The notes under the pieces: model-generated
Database searches by the model: none
What the model was told of the DNA's origin: nothing
What the model saw: the letters and a program-made list of their open reading frames with translations, nothing else
Made by a program: the position numbers and the translations under genes
NCBI GenBank assembly: GCA_946803715.1
Contig: CAMPET010000062.1
Span: 115,644-179,643, forward strand
Source: Beroe ovata
Lineage: Eukaryota > Ctenophora > Nuda > Beroida > Beroidae
DNA: 64,000 nucleotides
Reading direction: 5' to 3'
Shown here: positions 27,601 through 40,457 of the stretch, in pieces
Position numbering within the stretch: the stretch's first letter is position 1
How the letters are laid out: each line of letters begins with the position of its first letter

Positions 27601-30600
27601 CGTCTGAGCCTACTCCTAGTCAAGTCTAAACAAACGGTGTGCCCTATGAACTGTGATATCCAAGTATGACGATATGTACTGATTATCCCACTTTTCCAGG
27701 GTGCAAGGTGCTAAGCTGACACACGTGAAGGCTGAGTGGTTCTTCAGTCCGTCTGACTTCCTTTTGTGGTCTCATCTCTCTAACTATGAGAATGGGTGCC
27801 CTGTGGAAAGTGAGACAGATCTACTGGTCAAACATGACAAGTACTCCAGTCAGGTACATATTGTGTGTTGTGGTATGAAATCGCAGTGAGAGGGAGAGGA
27901 ATGGGATATTGGGGTGTTTGAGTACGAGTTTGATACTAGGAATCGATAATGATCCAAGGTACGCTTCAGGCTTGGGTTGATCTGGTACTGCAGTTAGCGA
28001 AAGTATTTGTCCTGGTTAAGGTGAAGCCGTCAAAGTCTCTGCAAGTGAACTCCAACGCATATAAATCGTGAGTTAAATCTCTCCATCAATAATCAATAAC
28101 TCTCCGTTTTTCATTATAACTCAGAAGAAAGGAATTAAGTCTCTCACATTGTCCCCCTACTCAGGCTGGCGAGATCTGTGTACAGCACAGAGGAGCGAAC
28201 TCTCCTGTCCTGGTTGTCTCACCACTACGAGACACAGAGGAAAGTGATATGGGCTGAGAACCCACCCCCAACACGCTGGATAGTGTCCTTTGACAACGAT
28301 TTGTTGGATGGATTGGTGCTTGCCACCCTCCTCTCAGCTTACTGCCCATTCCTGGTTAGTGAACTATTGCTAATTGTTACTGTTAGCATCTCAGGTCACC
28401 ATGAGATTATGATATTCATCACATAATCATTATTGTCAGTGACGGCTGACCATATCATTATCATTCATTTTGTTCTGCCGTGCAACGTATACAGGACATG
28501 TTTGAATCGGTATCCGATTATTCACTCCTCTCTCCATTATCCTCCGTCAGGTGAATCTCCACTTCTCGGACATGTACCTGAATGTCCGGAGTCCCGAGGA
28601 GTGTTTCCATAACGCCCTCTCCGTGATCCACTCACTCCGGACACTGGGTATAGACTACGATATCCATCCCACTGATATCATGCAGCCTAATGCCATCAAT
28701 ATGCTCCTGTTCATGACACATCTCTACATCACTCTGCCCCAATACAAGTTAGTGTCAGTTCAAGTCAGTATCAGTGCCAATTAGTGCCAAATTCAATGAT
28801 TGGAAAGTCCGAACTGTCCCCCATTTTCGAAACTCATTGGCAAAGAATGTCACTTACTACTTATGTCATTGGTACCATACAACATCAGACAACTGTCAGC
28901 ATTAATGTTTGCCCCATTTCAGACCCAAAACCACAGTAATGTTTGAGGGAGCTCTCCACCAGCCCATCATGAAGGAGTTGAAGATACAGAACCCGTCCAA
29001 CAAACCGATATCTTACAACATCTCCATTGTGGGAGAGGACAAGGAGTCATTCTCAGTGCAGCCCAGTTCACTTTCCGTGAGTCATTGCTGTATTTTGGAA
29101 TCTGCATTGCAAAATCTTTCATTTTACGAAGAAACTGTCTGATGGGCTCTCTCTCATTTCATTCCATGTATCCCCTTAGTTCTGGCAGTTTTCCAATCTC
29201 TGCTCCCCTCACACTAGGTCGGAGCTAACTCTCACGGTGTGGTCAAGGTCCGCTTTGCCAGTAACTGGTTACACCCATGTGAGGGAGCACTGGTGATGGT
29301 GTCACGACGAACAGGACTCGCCTGTGGTAACACCCTGGTGTTCACTCTAGCGTCCATCGTCAACGATATACTTCCAGTGGTATGTCGACCTGATCAATTC
29401 ACTGTTCAAGGCAGGACCATTTTCGCTGAACATGGTCCTACCTATCTATTGCAAATGAAATCTATCATGCAAATACCATGCACTTATACTTTCGTATGTT
29501 TTGCAATGACATGTTACCACTGACAACATGTTTACACTGGTATGTTAACATATTCCTGTAATATGTGCTCAGAGTACACATCATGTTGAGAGTCCTGTGT
29601 ACAAGACACAACGATTTCCACTGAGCATCAACAATCCCCTTGTTGGAGGGGGAACTTTCAAGGTAGGTATCGGTTCTTTGAATAGAGAAATGAATTCTTC
29701 AGAATGCCTCTAAACTGATATTGATTTGAACTTACTTTATTCAATACCTAGTACCTACTTACCGGATATTTTTGAAAATAACGGTGAATCCCCCAGATTG
29801 TTTTGGTTGAGAGTAAAGGACTGAGAGAGGGACTCAAGAAGAAGGCACAAAGTTCAGGCTCAGCCTCTCATACCACTATCGGAACATTTGACCCTAGCAC
29901 AGGTTTGTTTCAATAAAACATCTCACCCCACTGAGACTTTTCACTTTATTTCCGTACTATACCCCTTATCATCACATCATCTAGCCAACCTATAATTATT
30001 CCTTGATTGCATACTGCTCAACGATAATGAATCCCTCTCAATTTCAGCTATTGTTCCCTCCAACTCCCCCTCTTCGTTCTGGTGTACTGACACCACTGTG
30101 GAACTGGCTCCCGGGGGAACTGCTACCCTGGAACTAGAGTTCCTGCCCCTCTCACCCGGGACTAGGAACTGTGCTCTGCTCTTCTCTTGTCCTGGGGTCG
30201 GGGAGTTCATCCAGGTACAGTATAATTTCCTGAGGTGGAGTTGTCACGAAGTCATGTGGTGTGTAGGGAGGTGTAGTGTGGAGGGAAGAGGGTGTCAAGT
30301 GGTGTGAATTGTGAAATTGAGGTGTCAATGACACATCGATTTCACAATTCATGGTACTTCTGGTTCTGATGTGGAATCTCTCGACAAAATGCTTCCCTTT
30401 TTGTGGTTAACCTGAACATTTCATCAGAATATAGAAGGGACTGGACTCTATCCAGAACCAATGTGTATCACCAAGAAGAAGAATATTCGTCTCAACTCCC
30501 CAGTTGATAAACTCAGACAAGATATGCTAGGATCAGGTATAGTTGCCGGGACTGCCACATTGCGACTCTATAGTCTAAGTTATCTCTGTCAACTCCCTAT

Positions 30601-33600
30601 CTATCTCACAATTCACCGATTCTTTACTCCTCAATCCATACCACTATATACTCTCTCCTCAATTCCTCACTTCTCAATTCCTCACTTCTCAATTCCTCAC
30701 TTCTCAATCCCTCACCTCCCTCACTATCCAGGAAGTGACGTTGTCACCCGTTATCGATGTGACCCTGACAAGGAACTACAGGAAGTGATACACGTCCCAG
30801 TGGAAAACCCTCAAAAAGTGGCTGCTCTCATCGAAACAGCGCAGCACAGAATGAGTGATATTGAGGTGAATGGATGCAGAGTTCAACTTAGCTTTGATCC
30901 AGAAAAATCCTGAAAAATAGTAGTACTGAGGACGTTCAAGGATTTTCGCGAGTTTTTTTTTTTGCAGAAATCTAACTTCCTTTCTACAGATCCGCAGACG
31001 GAAATTGACTGGAACACTAGCTAGTGCAAGTCTGGCATGTCTGGAGATGGGTGGTAAAGACACCAACATGCCTGACGAGTCTACATTCTTCAGAGTGTAC
31101 TCAAATAGCAAGCACTTCGAGTTCCCAGAGTCCATACCCATTGATCCTGCGGCTGGAGCTAAACTTCCATTCACGTTCAAGGTGACACCCCACCCCCTTA
31201 TTACAAATTAACCCTCCTCTAGTAGCACCAGTCTCACACCTATGTCTTATTTAATCACTTAACTAGTGTCCTCACCACTTACCCCTCACCCCAAGGCTGA
31301 CGGACAAGGGTTCTATCCCACCAAAGTGGTCCTGGTGAACAACAGTGACATCAGAGTGTTTGAGTTGGAGATAACGTGCACACCCAGCACCACACAAGCC
31401 GAGATACTGTTCAGCTCACCTGCCATGCAGAGCGTCGTACAGGATATACCAATCGTGAGTGTTAACCTGCAGATGTGACAATCTATAAATAGCGCAGTTG
31501 GAAACAACGAAGTTCGATCTCCTATATATAATGGTCATGTTGCTATAGTCTTGATGCTCTGACACTCGCAGTGTGGGTGTGAGAGCACCGTGGCATACAC
31601 AGACAATCGTCCATCCTCTGTATGATAACTTTCCTCAGATAAACGAGACCCAATACGACTGGAATCTGTCGGCTGTCATAGAGGGAGAGGCATACTTTGG
31701 ACCGCCGACAATGGTGGCCAAATCTGCCACCACCACACTCTATCCTCTCATGTTCAAGCCGCTTTACCAGGGCGAGATTGAGGTAGGTGGAATTAAAGGA
31801 TAAGACGTTGACATTTTGTCTGAGAGTCATGGCAGTGCTTCAATGAAGCTTATCTTGATCTTACGCCCCATCACAATACAGGGCGAGTTGACACTGACGA
31901 ATGTTGCGAATGGTACAGTACACAAGTTTAGACTGACTGGTACCGGACTGAAGCCTCTTCCACAAGAAACTGTGACACTACGTTGTCATGCCAGGCAGAA
32001 ATCGTCTCACACTGTCTACGTTCATAACCCATCCGAGCGGAGAAAAACCTTCCAGGTTCGTGCAGGACCAAATCAGCTTTCCTCACAAAAACAGTGGTCA
32101 TTTTTATAACATAGCATGTTAAAATATCTCCACTTTTGATCGGAGACTTCAGTAAAAATCTGGTGTATGATCCCATATTTACTCCGCAGGCATTCACAGA
32201 CATGGACTGCATTGTGGGACTACACGAGATAACTATAGAGGGAGGCATCTCTGCCCCGTACGAGATCACAGCCTACCCTATCAAGCAGGGCCACTACTCG
32301 GGTGTGTTCAGTTTTGAGTCAATGAGGAGTCCCGGGTCGCCCAGTGGTCGGGAGAGTGTGAGCAGCAACACCACTGAGTCACACAGTGTCTGGTATGCGA
32401 TAGAGGTCATTGTCGATCCGCCTCCACCGGAGAAAACTGTCGATCTGTTCTGTGAAGCGAAGAAAGCACTAACGTTAGAGGTGAGAATTGGTCACGTGAC
32501 TACAGAGTGATATGTCATTTTGTCACTGCACTTGCCTCTGTGACTGTATTACCATGGAAACTACCATACTCTTTCTTACAGCTGTCGATCTCCAATCCTA
32601 CCGATAACGGAGTGGTGTTCTACGTTACTCTTGAGGGAGAGGGGATATCAGGGGCACCCACTGTGTCCGTGGGTCCGAGAACAGAGGCAAGCTACGAGAT
32701 CCTGTACAAGCCACACTTTATTAGGAAGAGTACTGGGAAAGTTGTGTTTGTCAGCAAGGAATTGGGTGAGTGTGTGAATCAGAAATAAAGATTCCTTTGT
32801 CAGTCAGTATAGTAATACTCACTAACTACTAGAGCAGGCAACAAAATGTTCTCTTACGGTTGTGCTCCTTCATAATATTCATTATTGCTTATCGTTCAGG
32901 AGAGTTCTGGTACGATTTGAAGCTGAACGCTGAAAAGCCACGGCCTGTAGCACTACCTCACATGATTGCTGAGCTGGGTAAAACAGCGAGGACCAAGATA
33001 CCTATCCAAAACGACACACCGGACACCTCCTTGGTGAACATCACCCTGTCCAACTCTTCCCACTTCGTGTTACACAGCCAGAAGAAGGTGGCAGTCCCTG
33101 GCAAGAGTCAGATAGAGGTGGAGGTTACCTTCATCCCATCTGCTCTCTCATTCGGAGACAACCAGTCCTGTCTCATTGAGTTCTCTAGTCCACAGGTGAG
33201 GAGATAATAGACATGTGGGATGAGCAATGAGCATTTGTTCTGGCACTTAGTTAGATGCAGTAGTCTGGTCTGCCTTCATATTACCCCGCTGACCAGTTAC
33301 AACTTATACCCTCTCTCTACAGCTTGGTGAGTGGTCATACACGATACAAGGCCAGGGCTCCCGCCCTACTGTGATGGAACCTCTCAACATATCATGTAGT
33401 CTGGGAGAGGTCACCCAGACACTCCTACCCTTCAAGAACCCCCTCAACCAGCCTATCAATGTGCACTGCAAACTCATTGACAAAACCAAAGTAGAGAGCA
33501 AAGGTGATTCTTTTTTAATCTACTAGAAATTTAAATAGCCCATAGTAAGCGGTTTTCAAACAATGAAACATACTATCCTTTAAGTGAAACCCAAGTGGCG

Positions 33601-35164
33601 TACCTAATTGGCATTCCCATTAACCACAATACCCTATCTCTCAATCACCCCATCCACACAGAGGAACTATTCGTGTTGTTGGTGGAGGAAGACACCCCGA
33701 TAACTGTGTCCGAACGAGGGGTGCTGGAGCTACCTTTCACCTTCAAACCTGTGAACATGGTCCATGCTGCTGCTCACATTGTAGTCGAGGTAGTCGAGGA
33801 GGATAGCCCTGTGGACGGTGTCAAGTGGCAGTTCCCTGTCAAAGGTGGGTGTCATGATCTACCACATTGACGGGGAGATAATTGTGTACAAGGTTGAGAT
33901 TGGGGATGATGATTGGCAGGGAGTGGATTGTATATGATATCGCGGCTGTTTCAGGTACACCAGTGTTCAATGTTAGCAAGACTTACCAGCCGCCAGTGAT
34001 AAGCTGCAAAGCTAAGGAGCGCAAGGAATGCTTCATGGAGATTCTGCTGGACACCAACTCGGTACAACCATGCCCCAAAACACGGTACACCGAGGCAGCA
34101 ATCAGGGACACGCCCAGCGAGCTGAGAGAGGGATGGACAAAGACATCGTCCAGTAAAGAGTTCACTTTTTCAATAGATGAGGACAGTCTCCTGACAATTC
34201 AACATTGTTCAACTTCGTCAATTCTGCCACCTGGTCTGGAGCTGCTTACTTATACACTGGTTTTCGCACCAGGCAAACCTACCAAGTTAGTCTTAGTTCA
34301 TTGATATTGATCATCCATTCAGAAAGCATTCTTACGAGCAACAAGGTGCCAGAACAGTTCTGACAACTTCATGATATGAGCTCAGACCTCAGTCAATCAA
34401 GAATTCCAGCAAACAAAATGTATTGAGGAGCCCATGAAACATATAGCCGTCCTCAGGAAAACAGTGAATCTGACAGTACAGAGTTCCGATGGAGGAAAGT
34501 GGGTGTTCCCATTTACCATCCACTCGCTTCCTGCTGACCCTGATGACACCATTGTCATCAGGGCATCGGGTCTCCACAAGGACTCAGTCGTAGGAATGAG
34601 ACTCAACAGTCTGACTAAGTGAGTATTTCATGCTATCACTCCAAATGACCATCGTTTATCTAATTCCAAATCCAAACGCTCTTATTCCTCCACTTTACTC
34701 TTCCTCAAATATGACTCCACCTTGCACTCTTGCAGTGCCGGTGTGCCATACGAGGCGTATCTGGAGAAGGGATCAGATCCTGATTTCCGAGTGTATCCTA
34801 GTGCCGGCAACCTACTTCCTATCGGAACCGAGGGTACACTCATCTGTGTAGCGTACAAACCAACGCTTTACGGCAAGGTTCACAACGCTAAGCTCATCAT
34901 TCAGGTATAGTCTACTTTTTCAATTTATTGGTTTGGTATCATGATTCTTGAAGTGATTGTGAACAATGAAACTAATTCATATCCTCCTCATTCTAGACAC
35001 CAGACAATCAGTGGACATATGTTGTCCAAGGACAAAGTCCAGCGTTCAGTGTCCCAGTGGGCGTCACCACCACGCCCCAGAGAGCCCCACAACCTAGTCC
35101 CGTAGTGAAGAAGAACTTTATCAGACAAAACATGCGAGTACTGGCTGCCCAGAAAACCCCATAG
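18645..35164 (+). CDS. CFAP47: CFAP47-like cilia/flagella protein, complete gene, 55 exons
   Basis: The exons splice in frame throughout to 9009 nt (3002 residues); human CFAP47 is of similar size. The protein is a chain of beta-sandwich ASH/MSP-like repeats (as in HYDIN) with one calponin-homology domain at residues about 1660-1789, and ends in NFIRQNMRVL-type sequence as I recall for CFAP47. The family is an axonemal protein needed for sperm flagella. Start: first ATG of the open exon. Exons: 18645-18791, 18906-19060, 19189-19396, 19502-19696, 19804-19950, 20119-20309, 20458-20659, 20808-20929, 21029-21143, 21328-21461, 21775-21927, 22030-22166, 22255-22406, 22675-22901, 23023-23156, 23375-23615, 23732-23846, 23973-24110, 24210-24432, 24556-24653, 24757-24870, 25095-25235, 25342-25433, 25541-25656, 25774-25972, 26123-26332, 26461-26575, 26743-26919, 27085-27249, 27360-27523, 27700-27853, 27970-28067, 28165-28354, 28551-28747, 28923-29076, 29218-29379, 29573-29662, 29797-29902, 30048-30214, 30428-30536, 30732-30865, 30990-31181, 31296-31454, 31639-31782, 31882-32055, 32190-32480, 32582-32765, 32900-33195, 33323-33503, 33662-33844, 33955-34285, 34323-34345, 34393-34618, 34736-34904, 34997-35164. 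The weakest call is the 23-nt exon 52. Confidence 0.9.
24944..24985. repeat. Perfect 18-bp hairpin in a CFAP47 intron
   Basis: AGCAGATGATAACTTCCA and its exact reverse complement are separated by ACTTGG. It lies in the intron between exons 21 and 22. A third partial copy (TAACTTCCACCAAGG) follows directly. Confidence 0.85.
28165..28747 (+). other. CFAP47: Exons encoding the CFAP47 calponin-homology domain
   Basis: Two exons (28165-28354 and 28551-28747) encode one CH domain. Recognisable pieces are ERTLLSWLSHHYE at the first helix, FDNDLLDGLVLATLLSAYCP in the centre, and DIMQPNAINMLLFMTHLYITLP in the last helices. In CFAP47 this domain is embedded mid-protein between ASH-like repeats, and its position here (residues about 1660-1789) is similar. 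Confidence 0.85.
34323..34345 (+). other. CFAP47: Candidate 23-nt microexon of CFAP47
   Basis: Exon 51 ends with two bases of a codon (donor after 34285), while the exon starting at 34393 needs one. Direct joining breaks the frame. The 23-nt segment 34323-34345 has a CATTCAG acceptor and an AAG|GTGCC donor, encodes KKHSYEQQ with its flanking bases, and restores the frame so that the whole CDS is divisible by three. The flanking introns would be only 37 and 47 nt, shorter than any other in the gene. A 1-bp sequence error is the alternative. Confidence 0.45.
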
Positions 35165-36488
35165 TTCATTGGACAATGACCAATGTGCATTCTACACACC
35201 GTGTATATGTACAGACCTTGTACAATTTATACACGTTGTAGGTACAATGTATAATGTAGTTGTACATATCTTGTACAATTATGTTCCTACAATACACATA
35301 CCTACCTTGTACATTCATGGTCATTGCACATACCTACTATGTGCAGACCTTGTACAATGTACATTGTACCTAGGTTGTACACCGATATAATTACTTGTAC
35401 ATTTTACTGTTTACATAAAATGTACCGTGTGCACTGTGCATACTTTGTTATTGTACAATGTACACACCTAGTAGTACTAATACGATGTGAATGTATATAC
35501 GTACTTTGTATAAAAAGATTTTCGGTTATGATAGAGATGAGAATATTATTATCATGGATTTCTTCTGTGTCTATTCATATCGGATACTGTTTCAACATAT
35601 TTTAGCGGGAAAGTTGTGTTTCATGAAACACAACCATCATACTATAGTTTGGGTTGACACCATTTCCACCGTTTCTCACTCTGAGTATGAGGGACTGGTG
35701 ATCACTATCAGTATTAAAGTAGAATGAGATTTTAGTTACAGACCTTTAAGTCACTATCGCAGTGTCGCAGACTGGGAGACAATTGATTTGATTTCAGCGT
35801 AAAGTATTTAAAATTAAATTTTGTAGTTACTTGTTCAATGTTCCTCTTGTAAAACTAAATGAACTGCTTTTTCCTCTGTCTCTCAGTTTTAAGATAATAC
35901 AGGGTGTGTTACAAAAAAGTGGACAAAAGTAAACGTCCATATATCTAAGCTTTTATTAGGAGTTTCTGGATGAAATTTGAGAGTCTTATAGGTATTGGCC
36001 ATACATTTATCCCACCAAAATTTCACTAAAATTTAAGTGCATTGGCACTTTCAAACAAGGAAGAACAAATATTTTGAAATTCTTAAGTTAAACTTGAAAT
36101 TGTGAACATCAACGAGCATAATTAATAATTAACAACTTGAAGTTCCAACTTGAACATGAACTAAATAAAACTAACTAAACTAATTATAGCTTATGACGAT
36201 CGTGAACTTGAAAATACTGAAAACTTGATAACACTGAAAACTTGAAATTGTAAACAACTTATGAACTTGTAAACAACTGACAAGTTTGAAGTTGAAATGT
36301 TGAAAAAGTATGACATTTTTCTAAAATTTTCTAACATTCAAGTTAAGCACTCAGTCAATGAGCTCAGTCACTGAGCTGATTCTGAATATTCTGACCCATG
36401 CACCAACAGCCAACATGAATCTTGAAAAGTTAACTATTTTCCAAAAACTAAGTTTTCAGTTCAAATCATCCATGCATCAGTATAACTA
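35165..36488. other. Intergenic, convergent ends of CFAP47 and the cassette locus
   Basis: No credible exon. 35200-35520 is dense in TTGTACA/TGTACAAT words (weakly periodic, palindromic). At 35899 a sequence ACAGGGTGTGTTACAAAAAAG resembles the terminus of some DNA or LTR elements, but I see no partner end. 36050-36340 is AT-rich with repeated AACTTGAA-like words. Confidence 0.55.
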
Positions 36489-36667
36489 TCAGGTTGATAC
36501 ACTTACAGTATGGAACTTTGTTATGTGAATTGCCAAGTTCGCTTTTCTTGTAAAGGAACGTTCACAGAAGGGACATCTGTAAGCAACTTTAGAGTGGACT
36601 GATTTGATGTGTCTACGTAGGGCCGAGGAAGCGGAAAATTTCCGGTAACATGTATGGCAAACACGGT
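36489..36667 (-). CDS. Cassette A: two C2H2 fingers, terminal exon
   Basis: Acceptor TTTCAG before 36667, then two bases completing a codon, then two fingers of the form C-x2-C-x12-H-x4-H (CHTC...SALRRH and CPFC...NLAIH), and an in-frame stop at 36489-36491 shortly after. An alternative donor (ACT|GTAAGTG at 36506) sits just before the stop, so this exon could also splice on. It is the last of ten DNA-binding cassettes of the locus and would be the farthest from the shared 5' exons. Confidence 0.7.
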
Positions 36668-37218
36668 CTGAAAGTGATTATGATATTATGATTAATTTTC
36701 GGAGGCATCTTGATCTATAATCGGTATCCAGATCCCTTGTTCTATGAGTATGTTTTATTGCTGCTGCACTGAGCACGTTGTGAACGTCTATCGATACAAA
36801 AGAGTTCATCAGAATCTAAAACTCTACAAGAAGCTAATGAAATACATTTCAAACACTCGACTTCAAAAAGTAATTCTAACGCTCTTTTTCTCATTCTCGA
36901 GACATTTGGTTCAGTCCACACTTCAGTCAGTGAATGTGATAGTCCATCATTGAATGGAATTCCATTGCTGTAAATTTTCCCCGCGAGATCTCGTCGTGTC
37001 CCTCATCACGGCATCGAGTATGCCCAGTATGGAGTCATTGGTCATGATCCTCATCCAGTCCCACATTCACTTTTAGTTAACTTTCCTCTATGCTCTAGAA
37101 CCTGAGGGTGGGCTTACATTCATTTTCAGTTGATTAAACAGGGAAATTGGACAATCGACATGAAAACCGTAAACTAGAACTGAATTTGAATTAACATTGA
37201 GAACAGTGTACCTGAATC

Positions 37219-37469
37219 TTATTCCATGGCCCCGGCTATGCTACACTGTGACACATGACAGTCCCCACGAACATCGCTGTGTTTCCCACACGTCATAGTG
37301 TGGACTTCTACGTACTCCTTCCTAGAGAAATCCCGTCCGCACACTGTGCACGGATACCTCCGTAGTTTGTAGTGGCACTCCAGGATGTGCCGCTTGAGGT
37401 TATATTTACCTTTCGCTGGGACACAAGACCGGGACATAAAGTCGCAATGTGGACAGGAAAATTCTCCTC
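37219..37469 (-). CDS. Cassette B: two C2H2 fingers, terminal exon
   Basis: Acceptor ATACAG before 37469; phase identical to the other cassettes (two bases complete a codon). The first finger is unusual, with a longer spacer (CPHCDF MSRSCVPAKGKYNLKRH ...H); the second is CTVC GRDFSRKEYVEVH with a Cys in place of a final His (H-x3-C). The frame ends in SIAGAME and a stop at 37219. Nuclear DNA binding is the expected role. Confidence 0.75.
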
Positions 37470-37639
37470 CTGTATATTTGGAAATTGGAAATAGAAGACG
37501 GTTACGGTGAAATACTATAGAATGTACTAGTACTACATGATGACAGTCAGCACCATGATGGTGTCAACATAACTTTCACATTATGTAGATTTAGAAGTCA
37601 TGTTATTGTTAAGACTATAACACTCAGTGAGAGGGATGC

Positions 37640-38090
37640 ACTGGGTGGTGCCAGATGGTCCCCGAGAACCAGACTTTGACACAACACTACTCGTTACAAT
37701 GACACCACTCTATACACTGACATTGTCAGTGCATAGAGTGGTGTCAGTGAATCGAGCGGTGTCAGTGTTGACATAGCCACTGTATACACTTACACCGCTA
37801 TTTACACCGACACCTATCTATTCACTGGCACCGCTCTATACACACACCCCTCTACACAATTACACTGACACCACTCTATACACTGACACCGCTCTATACA
37901 CCAATACCACTCTATACACTGACACTACATTATACACTGACACCACTCTATACAGTATACACAGACACCGCTCTACACAATTACAATGACACCACTCTAT
38001 ACACCGACACCGCTGACCGTATTATACAGTGACACCGCTCTATACACTGACACCACTCCACTGGAGTGGTGTCAGTTTCAAGTTCATACT
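37640..38090. repeat. ~20-bp degenerate minisatellite, consensus CACTCTATACACTGACACCG
   Basis: Many diverged copies of CACTCTATACACTGACACC(G/A) run across this stretch, first partly inverted (37720-37780, AGTGTATAGAGTGGTGTCAG-like) then direct. It lies between cassettes B and C and has no coding signal. Confidence 0.8.
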
Positions 38091-38492
38091 CTGGTACCAC
38101 TACCATCCTCGGACCTCAGATAAACGCGGTAATTCAGTCCCTTGAAAACCCTAACAGCAAGGAATGAGAAGAAATTAGAGAATTTGATAAACATAAAATA
38201 AACAGCGTATATAACTGGGAATGGAACTTTGAGTGATCCATTTCAATATCAAAATTCGCTTTCAAAATTCGCTTTCAAGATAAACTTTAAATTCACTTCG
38301 GAAGATACTCAATCCACGAATTCGTGAGCGTTTATTTAGTCCCAAAGTCAGTCCATATACTATGTCCTATGATAGTGGGATAGAAACTCTTCATGGCATT
38401 TAGATGAAGTTTAGTTCAATCCTCAATCCTAGAGTCGAGCGCCACCGAGCTTGCGTTTAACGATGGAAAACCTCGCACGAGTTTGATCATCA

Positions 38493-38704
38493 CTAGGGGA
38501 GTCTGTGATGCGAGTGTGCGAAGCACTTTCGGTAATGACGCTTCCGCTGATTCGAGTAAAGGAATCCTGCCTTGCAGTTCTCACAGAAGTACTTGTTGAT
38601 CTTGAGGTGAACCGCCTCGTAGTGTATCCGGTAGTGGTGGGTCCGACACGAGCCCCAGAACTGCCGCCCACACGCGCTACATGTCACGGGGTTGGGTGGG
38701 TAAT
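38493..38704 (-). CDS. Cassette C: two C2H2 fingers, terminal exon
   Basis: Acceptor TTTCAG before 38704, same splice phase as the others. Encodes CSAC GRQFWGSCRTHH... and CENC KAGFLYSNQRKRH..., the first finger with extra residues before its final His. Stop at 38493. A minus-strand AATAAA lies at 38331-38336, about 155 bases beyond the stop, which fits a terminal exon. Confidence 0.75.
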
Positions 38705-39014
38705 CTGAAAATGGACCCATTTCATTGGACGACAGGATGATACAACTGTGATAATATAACTGTGATATAAGGGGGGCTATGTGATAGAATTAGACGACGG
38801 GAGGTGATGAACAATCGACTGTCCGATTTTCTGTATTCGAATCGTCCCAAAATTATGATTTGATGCGGCAAGAGGGGTTTGCGGTATTTGCTTTTGCCTT
38901 TATCATAAACAGAATACAACTTTACTGAAAAGTGTCAACTATGATCTAAGATAAAGAAGTGTCATACTAACATAAGGGTGTCAATCTAAGATAAAGAAGT
39001 GTCAATTACAGTTT

Positions 39015-39310
39015 CTAGTCCGCTGTGTGAAATCTCGCCACATGGTCCTCGAGGTTTTCTTTCCTAACGAGATGTTTTCCGCAGTGGACACACTGGTAGC
39101 GTTTATTCTTGAAATGGACTTCCTCAACGTGCCGGATAGTATTGGTCACCAAAGATAGGGCCTTACCACACACGCCACACCTCATGTCAGGGGTGACGTG
39201 GTGAGAGAGAATGTGACGGCGGAGACACCGTCTACTTGTGATGGCTGGGATTGAAGAGGGGCAGTAGGGACAAGTGATGGCGCGATGCCTGGAGCCGCCA
39301 ACTACAACAG
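39015..39310 (-). CDS. Cassette D: three C2H2 fingers, terminal exon
   Basis: Acceptor ATTTCAG before 39310, same phase. It encodes three fingers: CPYC...CLRRHILSHH, CGVC...TIRHVEEVH and CVHC...NLEDHVARFH; the latter two have the C-x2-C-x12-H-x4-H spacing. Stop at 39015 three residues after the last His. It is the only cassette seen with three complete fingers. Confidence 0.78.
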
Positions 39311-39611
39311 CTGAAATATAACATGACACACATCAATACACTGTTATCAGAGCAAACCAGTAGGTATTATAGAGACTACAATAGAATCCGTTCAAATACT
39401 AGAATAAGTTTCAGATAGTTAAAACGAGTGTCAGATAATAGTCAAAAACAATGTCAAAATCACTTTACTGCTAATGAATGTCCCCATTAAACGAAGTTAC
39501 TTTAAAATATCCCCAAGGTATGATATAAAATATCCCCGAGGTATGATACAAAATATCCCCAGGGTATGATAATGTTTCCAAGATATCCCTAAAATAGCAT
39601 GAAAATCAAGT

Positions 39612-39988
39612 TTAGATCAGTCTACCCGCTCTTCTCAGGTTTCGTATGATTTCAGCATACTTCGGGTCCTGTAAAGCAGCCTTACAGCTCTCTGATAGAT
39701 TATTCCGGTCCTTTTGATTCTTCTCCAGAACTTTGAACCGTTCTTCATCAACGATCTTCATCTCAGCTACACATTTCAAACTGTAGAACGTGGATCGCGA
39801 CACCCCTATACCACGCAACACTTTGAGCAGACTGAAGTGCCGGCCACCGCACAGTTTCTTTGCCAGCAGTACCTTCTTGTAATCCTTGTGAATTGACTTG
39901 GTCTTCTTGTACGATAGGTATACCAGGTGAACACTCTCAAAATGCAGTTCTAGTTCAAGTGCAGCCTGGGTGGAGTCGACAGGTCCAA
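39612..39988 (-). CDS. Cassette E: helix-turn-helix-like domain, terminal exon
   Basis: Acceptor ATTACACAG before 39988, same phase. No zinc finger. The core LLKVLRGIGVSRSTFYSL, AEMKIVDEERF, then a Ser/Leu/Cys segment (LSESCKAAL) and C-terminal LRRAGRLI before the stop at 39612 match cassette J along their length. GVSRSTFY looks like the turn and recognition helix of a helix-turn-helix. I know no named family for the whole domain. Confidence 0.7.
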
Positions 39989-40457
39989 CTGTGTAATTGC
40001 ATTTATTTGAAACATGCTCCACCTTAATTAGTGTAATTGAAGTCGTTGAAAAGAGTGGTGTGGTGAGTTATAAAGAATGATTTCTTTACCGAGCACTTTT
40101 GATTCAGATTGAAAAGTGATACGCTGTGATGAACGTGTCCTTAAAAAGATAAGACAAACAGTAACACCGTAATACATAAAAATAAAATGACCTCTCAAAC
40201 AAAGAAGCAGATTGCTTGAACGCTAGGAGCGATGTCCAAAGCTAGCCCATTAATTTCTTTAAAAATTGGATTGTTGGGTATTAAAACAGAATAATGATAA
40301 TGCATCATGTCCAACTGTAAATAATAATGTCAAAGTATAAAACAATTAATTGAAAGAAAAAGGTCTCCCCACTATTGAGTACTCAGTCCACCTCACTTCA
40401 TGTCACGTGCGGCAACATGTGTTTGAGTCACGTGTGTGCGTGTTGGAGTCACATGAA

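Noticed and set aside
33595-33661. Upstream extension of the CFAP47 exon to an ATG-like start
   Set aside because: The stretch is intronic; the acceptor at 33661 keeps the frame with exon 49.
19256-35199. Minus-strand open frames across CFAP47
   Set aside because: They overlap spliced plus-strand exons with clear domain content and show no splice structure of their own.
35899-36060. Transposon end (ACAGGGTGTGTTAC...)
   Set aside because: No matching second end or coding remnant was found, so I did not call an element.
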